A program made the translations under genes and the position numbers. From an uncultured Bacteroidales bacterium (GTDB lineage Bacteria > Bacteroidota > Bacteroidia > Bacteroidales > Paludibacteraceae), in contig CALDPN010000152.1 in NCBI GenBank assembly GCA_937911235.1, forward strand, positions 1-10,123: a DNA stretch of 10,123 nucleotides. Direction: 5' to 3'. The notes beneath the pieces are model-generated. The model saw only the letters and a list, made by a program, of their open reading frames with translations, made no database searches and was not told the origin of the DNA. Every line of letters begins with the position of its first letter. Within the stretch, counting starts at the first letter, position 1. This document shows, one piece after another, positions 6,265 through 10,123 of this stretch.

Positions 6265-8071
6265 GCAAGCAATTATTCTCGCAGCAGGTATGGGAAAACG
6301 TCTTGGGGAATTAACTCAGGGCAATACCAAATGTATGGTGGAAGTGAATGGTGTAAAATTAATAGATAGAGTTTTAAATCAACTATCTGCATATAATCTT
6401 ACTAGAGTGATAATAGTTGTAGGTTATAAAGGGAAAGAATTGCAGGAATATATAGGAAATAGTAGAAACAATTTAAACATAGAGTATATTGAGAATCCAC
6501 TATATGATAAAACAAATAATATTTATTCATTAGGCTTGGCTAAGGATAAAATGGTTGAGGATGATACCATTTTATTAGAGAGTGATTTAATTTTTGAAGA
6601 TAACATATTAGATCTACTAATAAATAATCCGTTTCCAAACTTAGCTTTAGTTGCTCGATATGAACCATGGATGGATGGAACTATGGTTCGTATAGACAAT
6701 GAAAATAATATTATAAACTTTGTTCCTAAAGTAGCATTTAGATATGCAGACATTGGTCTTTATTATAAAACGCTAAATATCTATAAGTTTTCTAAGCAAT
6801 TTAGTTCTGATAGCTATATCCCATTTTTAGAGGCTTACATTAAGTCTGTAGGTAAAAACGAATACTATGAGAATGTGCTTAGAATACTTTCATTCTTAAA
6901 TCCTCATGATTTAAAGGCGTTGCCAATACATAATGAGAAATGGTATGAGATTGATGATAAGCAAGATTTAGATATCGCACAAGCATTATTCTCAGAACCA
7001 GAAGAACTTCTTAAAAAATATTACACACGATATGGCGGATTCTGGCGTTTCCCACAAATGTTGGATTTCTGTTATTTAGTAAATCCATATTTCAGAGAAT
7101 CAAAAATAATAGACGAATTAGAAGCAAACTTCCGCACATTATTGGGTGAGTATCCTTCTGGAATGAGAGTAAATACATTATTGGCAAGTAAATGTTGGGG
7201 GGTTAAGGAAGATTATGTAATACCAGGTAATGGTGCAGCAGAATTAATAAAGGCTCTAATTGAGAATGTTGATGGAAAATTAGGTATTATTCGTCCTACC
7301 TTTGAAGAATATCCAAACAGATTATCAGAAGATAGAGTAGTATCATTTATACCTCAAAATAGAGATTTTCGTTATAATACAGAAGATTTAATCAATTTCT
7401 TTGGTGAGAATAAAGTAGAAAATTTATTATTAATTAATCCAGATAATCCTTCTGGAAACTATATTCCTTTCAAGGGAATTTGTGAGTTGGCAGAATGGTG
7501 TAAGAAGAAAGGAATACGTTTAATAGTAGATGAAAGTTTCGTTGATTTCAGTGAAGAATGGGAGTCTTCTTCTTTATTAAAAAATTCCATTTTAGAAACT
7601 TATAATAATCTAGTTGTTGTTAAATCTATCTCAAAAAGTTATGGAGTTCCAGGTTTACGACTTGGTATAGTGGCTAGTGCTGATAAAGATTTAATAATAA
7701 AGATGAAGAAAGAGGTTAGTATTTGGAATATAAATTCTTTCGCTGAGTACTTCATGCAGATATATTCTAAATATGAGAATGATTATCACAAAGCATGTAA
7801 TCGTTTTATTAAAGTTCGTTCTGAATTTTTAGATAAACTTCAAAAGGTTGATTACTTACATGTTATGCCAACACAAGCAAATTTTGTACTTTGTGAAGTG
7901 AAAGCTCCATATACAGCTAATAATCTGGCTTTAAAATTATTAAAAGACTTCAATATTCTAATTAGTGCATGTAGTGCCAAAAAAGGTATAGAGGCAGACA
8001 AATACGTTAGAATGGCAGTAAGAAGTAAAGAAGATAATGACAAATTAATTAATGCTTTGATGAGTCTATAA
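6263..8071 (+). CDS. Fused LicC/PntC-like cytidylyltransferase and HisC/CobD-like PLP enzyme
   Basis: This is a 602-residue two-domain protein. Residues 1-240 are a nucleotidyltransferase: LAAGMGKRL (6-14), Thr22-Lys23 where sugar enzymes have Pro-Lys, NNIYSLGLA (85-93) very like the phosphocholine enzyme LicC, metal-binding Asp108 in ESDLIFED, and WYEIDDKQDLD (227-237), the usual closing motif. Residues about 250-602 are a fold-type I PLP enzyme: PGNGAAELI, NPDNPSG with Asn395, DESFVDF with Asp423, and the Schiff-base SISKSYGVPGLRLG with Lys458 and phosphate-binding Arg466. The DESF form with Phe is closer to CobD (threonine-phosphate decarboxylase) than to typical HisC, which has DEAY. Both domains look intact. 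The likely output is a CDP-activated amino-alcohol or amino acid for a surface glycan; this is inference. Codon use (TTA, AGA, GAT) differs from secA and proS. The next gene starts four bases after the stop. Confidence 0.88.
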   Translation: MQAIILAAGMGKRLGELTQGNTKCMVEVNGVKLIDRVLNQLSAYNLTRVIIVVGYKGKELQEYIGNSRNNLNIEYIENPLYDKTNNIYSLGLAKDKMVEDDTILLESDLIFEDNILDLLINNPFPNLALVARYEPWMDGTMVRIDNENNIINFVPKVAFRYADIGLYYKTLNIYKFSKQFSSDSYIPFLEAYIKSVGKNEYYENVLRILSFLNPHDLKALPIHNEKWYEIDDKQDLDIAQALFSEPEELLKKYYTRYGGFWRFPQMLDFCYLVNPYFRESKIIDELEANFRTLLGEYPSGMRVNTLLASKCWGVKEDYVIPGNGAAELIKALIENVDGKLGIIRPTFEEYPNRLSEDRVVSFIPQNRDFRYNTEDLINFFGENKVENLLLINPDNPSGNYIPFKGICELAEWCKKKGIRLIVDESFVDFSEEWESSSLLKNSILETYNNLVVVKSISKSYGVPGLRLGIVASADKDLIIKMKKEVSIWNINSFAEYFMQIYSKYENDYHKACNRFIKVRSEFLDKLQKVDYLHVMPTQANFVLCEVKAPYTANNLALKLLKDFNILISACSAKKGIEADKYVRMAVRSKEDNDKLINALMSL

Positions 8072-8075
8072 GAAT

Positions 8076-9047
8076 ATGAAGATAATATCAGAAAAATTAA
8101 TACGTTCTTTAGGAATTACTCCAAGACAATGTGTAGAGTGGATCTATGAAAGCTTTGCAATGAAAAAGGATGCTCAATTACCTGTTAAGATAAGTGTACA
8201 TCCTTCCAATAATGATTTTTTTACATCTATGCCTTGTTTACTTCCTCTTTCTTGTGGTGAGGCTGAAAAACAAGTTCAATATTTTGGAGTTAAAGAAGTT
8301 CATAGAATAGAGGGGGCTGTTCCTTCTTTAGGTAGTGATATGATGCTATATAATGCCTTAAGTGGAGAGCTGTTGGCATTGGTAGATTGCGATTGGATTA
8401 CTACAATGCGTACTGGTGCAGTGGCGGCAGTTTCAGCAAAGGCATTAAGAAATGAAGACTCTTACGTATATGGTTTTGTGGGGTTAGGTAATACTTGTAG
8501 AGCTACGTTACTTTGTATTCTAGAGGCTGAACCAGATAAAAACTTCAAAGTACTTTTATTACGATATAAAGACCAAGCAGAACTATTTATAGAGCGTTTT
8601 AAAAATTATCACAATGTAGAGTTCCAGATAGTAGATGATATAAATGAGATGGCAGGAACTGTAGATGTGTTAATTAGTTGTATAACTAGTGCCAATGGAT
8701 TATTAGTTGAAGATGAAAAACTATTCCGTGCTGGTATAACAGTAATACCAGTTCATATGAGAGGTTTTCAAAATTGTGATACTACTTTTGATAGAGTATT
8801 TGGAGATGATACTGGTCATGTGAGAAATTTCAAATACTTCTCACAGTATAATGATTATAATGAAATAGGAGAGGTATTAGCTGGTAATGATGTAGGTAGA
8901 AAAACTCCTACTCAGAGAATCATAAATTATAATTATGGTTTGGCGCTTCACGATGTGGTGTATGCTTCCAAAATTTATGAGATGCTAGCAGGTAAAAATG
9001 TGCCAAGTGTGGAAATTATAAAGGAAACTGATAAATTCTGGGTTTAG
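8076..9047 (+). CDS. Ornithine cyclodeaminase / mu-crystallin family dehydrogenase
   Basis: This 323-residue protein has the length and plan of the NAD(P)-dependent ornithine cyclodeaminase/mu-crystallin family, which also includes alanine dehydrogenases, ketimine reductases and the siderophore enzyme SbnB. Landmarks are Lys38 in LPVKISV (usually Arg), Lys73 in YFGVKEV, the segment LYNALSGELLALVDCDWITTMRTGAVAA with Arg112, the Rossmann loop GLGNTCRAT (136-144), and DVLISCITSANGLL (197-210). The catalytic Asp of true cyclodeaminases lies in a G-x-D motif after the next strand; here that stretch reads VIPVHMRGFQN (223-233), with no Asp. Proline formation from ornithine is therefore unlikely, and a reductase or dehydrogenase acting on an imino or keto acid fits better. 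Four bases separate it from the fused gene and 34 from the flippase, so it is probably part of the same glycan operon. The substrate is unknown. Confidence 0.85.
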   Translation: MKIISEKLIRSLGITPRQCVEWIYESFAMKKDAQLPVKISVHPSNNDFFTSMPCLLPLSCGEAEKQVQYFGVKEVHRIEGAVPSLGSDMMLYNALSGELLALVDCDWITTMRTGAVAAVSAKALRNEDSYVYGFVGLGNTCRATLLCILEAEPDKNFKVLLLRYKDQAELFIERFKNYHNVEFQIVDDINEMAGTVDVLISCITSANGLLVEDEKLFRAGITVIPVHMRGFQNCDTTFDRVFGDDTGHVRNFKYFSQYNDYNEIGEVLAGNDVGRKTPTQRIINYNYGLALHDVVYASKIYEMLAGKNVPSVEIIKETDKFWV

Positions 9048-9081
9048 TTTATAATTCCTTTTTGTCACCGAAAAATAATTC

Positions 9082-10123
9082 ATGGCAGATATAAAAAAGA
9101 ATTTCGGATATAATTTGATTTTAACAATGGGGAATTATATATTTCCATTGTTAACTTATCCTTATGTGTCTAGAATTCTAGGAGTATCCAATATAGGTGT
9201 TGTAAACTATATAGACGGTATTATAGATTATTGTATTTTATTTTGTGCCTTAGGAGTTGGTTCATTAGGGGTAAGAGAAATAGCTAGAGTAAAGGATAGT
9301 CAATCTAAAGTAAACGAGGTATATTCATCTTTATTCGCATTCAATTTAGCATTAACATTAGTTGGGTGCGGAATACTCACTTACTTGTCTTTTTGTGTTG
9401 ACTATTTTAGTGAATATAAAGAATTTATTTGGATAGGAATACTAAAATTATTCTTTTATGTATTCTCCACAGAGTGGTTCTTTCAGGGTTTGTCAAATTT
9501 TAAATTTATAACAACAAGATCGCTTCTAGTACGTACTTTGTTTACTATATCTATTTTTATATTTGTACGTACAAAAGAAGATGTTGTTATTTATTATTTA
9601 TTGTTTGTATTAATGCCTGTTATTAATGCAATAATAAATTTTATCTATTCTAGAAAATTTGTCAAATTTTCGATATCGTCTATTCATATAAACACTTATT
9701 TAGTTGCTATTATAAGTTACGGATTCTATAGAATCTTAACTTCAATGTATACAACTTTTAATGTAGTTTATCTAGGTTCGGTAACAGATGTAGAGCAAGT
9801 AGGCTTTTTCTCTACCTCAACAAAGGTTTATTTCATTATAATGAGTGTTTTTACGGCATTTACCACGGTGATGGTGCCTAAGGTGAGTGAAATGTTCGCA
9901 AAACGCGATTCAAAGGCGTTGTCGGAAATCTCATATAAAACATTTGACGTGATTTTTATGGTGTCAGTACCTATGATTGTAATCTTCTATGTGTATGCAC
10001 CATTAATTATAAATATAATAGCAGGTCCCGGTTTTGAAGGTGCTATAGTTCCGTTTAAAATAGTAATGTTATTGTTGCTAGTCATAGCATTGGAACAAGT
10101 TATTATTCAGCAGTTTCTAATGG
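9082..10123 (+). CDS. Wzx-type polysaccharide flippase, 3'-truncated by the window edge
   Basis: Wzx flippases move lipid-linked oligosaccharide repeat units across the inner membrane in capsule and O-antigen synthesis. The frame is open from ATG 9082 to the last base, giving 347 residues of an expected ~480. The N-terminus has the family signature: MGNYIFPLLTYPYVSRILG, then VNYIDGIIDY and LGVGSLGVREIARVKD. TEWFFQGLSNFKFITTRSLLVR and TSTKVYFIIMSVFTAFTTVMVPKVSE also match COG2244 proteins. About ten hydrophobic segments can be read before the edge. An earlier start is unlikely because the preceding gene ends only 34 bases upstream. The 34-base gap contains no obvious promoter or terminator. 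Its presence is the main evidence that the two genes before it serve a surface polysaccharide. Confidence 0.92.
   Translation, partial: MADIKKNFGYNLILTMGNYIFPLLTYPYVSRILGVSNIGVVNYIDGIIDYCILFCALGVGSLGVREIARVKDSQSKVNEVYSSLFAFNLALTLVGCGILTYLSFCVDYFSEYKEFIWIGILKLFFYVFSTEWFFQGLSNFKFITTRSLLVRTLFTISIFIFVRTKEDVVIYYLLFVLMPVINAIINFIYSRKFVKFSISSIHINTYLVAIISYGFYRILTSMYTTFNVVYLGSVTDVEQVGFFSTSTKVYFIIMSVFTAFTTVMVPKVSEMFAKRDSKALSEISYKTFDVIFMVSVPMIVIFYVYAPLIINIIAGPGFEGAIVPFKIVMLLLLVIALEQVIIQQFLM

Noticed and set aside
8076..9047. Ordinary ornithine cyclodeaminase making proline
   Set aside because: The expected catalytic Asp motif is not seen, and no ornithine or arginine metabolism genes are nearby.
9048..9081. 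Terminator or promoter in the gap before the flippase
   Set aside because: TTTTTG...GAAAAA can pair only through five T-A pairs and there is no TAnnTTTG box, so neither is convincing.

Overview
The window looks like a chromosomal segment of a Bacteroidota bacterium, most likely Bacteroidales. The evidence is a SecA with Bacteroidales-type sequence, a DUF4834-type small membrane protein, a short archaeal/eukaryotic-type prolyl-tRNA synthetase, starts without Shine-Dalgarno sequences, and one good match to the Bacteroidota promoter element TAnnTTTG. I cannot name a genus.

The left half (1-4818) is a tightly packed plus-strand housekeeping run: the 3' part of secA, lgt (overlapping the secA stop and probably starting at GTG), a small DUF4834-like membrane protein (ATGA overlap with lgt), and proS six bases further on. 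Together they cover protein export, lipoprotein lipidation and translation. The first ~90 bases are in frame with secA but do not read like SecA, so the left edge may be a junction or an assembly artefact.

The middle (4855-6213) is one gene for a Schlafen/AlbA_2 protein with a GHKL-type ATP-binding domain and a C-terminal winged helix-turn-helix. Its 3' end holds several copies of an 11-bp unit (ATGTCGGAGAC) that is open in all three plus-strand frames. An 11-bp AT-rich direct repeat lies on both sides of the gene.

The right part (6263-10123, continuing past the edge) is AT-rich and has a different codon preference. It looks like the first genes of a surface-polysaccharide locus under its own promoter: a two-domain protein fusing a LicC/PntC-like cytidylyltransferase to a HisC/CobD-like PLP enzyme, an ornithine-cyclodeaminase/mu-crystallin family protein with an apparently altered active site, and a Wzx-type flippase cut by the window end. 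The most interesting inference is that the fusion protein makes and CDP-activates a small phosphorylated amino-alcohol (ethanolamine, aminopropanol or serinol type) for decorating a glycan that the flippase exports. The product is not proven by sequence. No glycosyltransferase, UpxY-type antiterminator, tRNA, rRNA, CRISPR array or intact insertion sequence is visible. No stretch over 300 bases lacks a gene.
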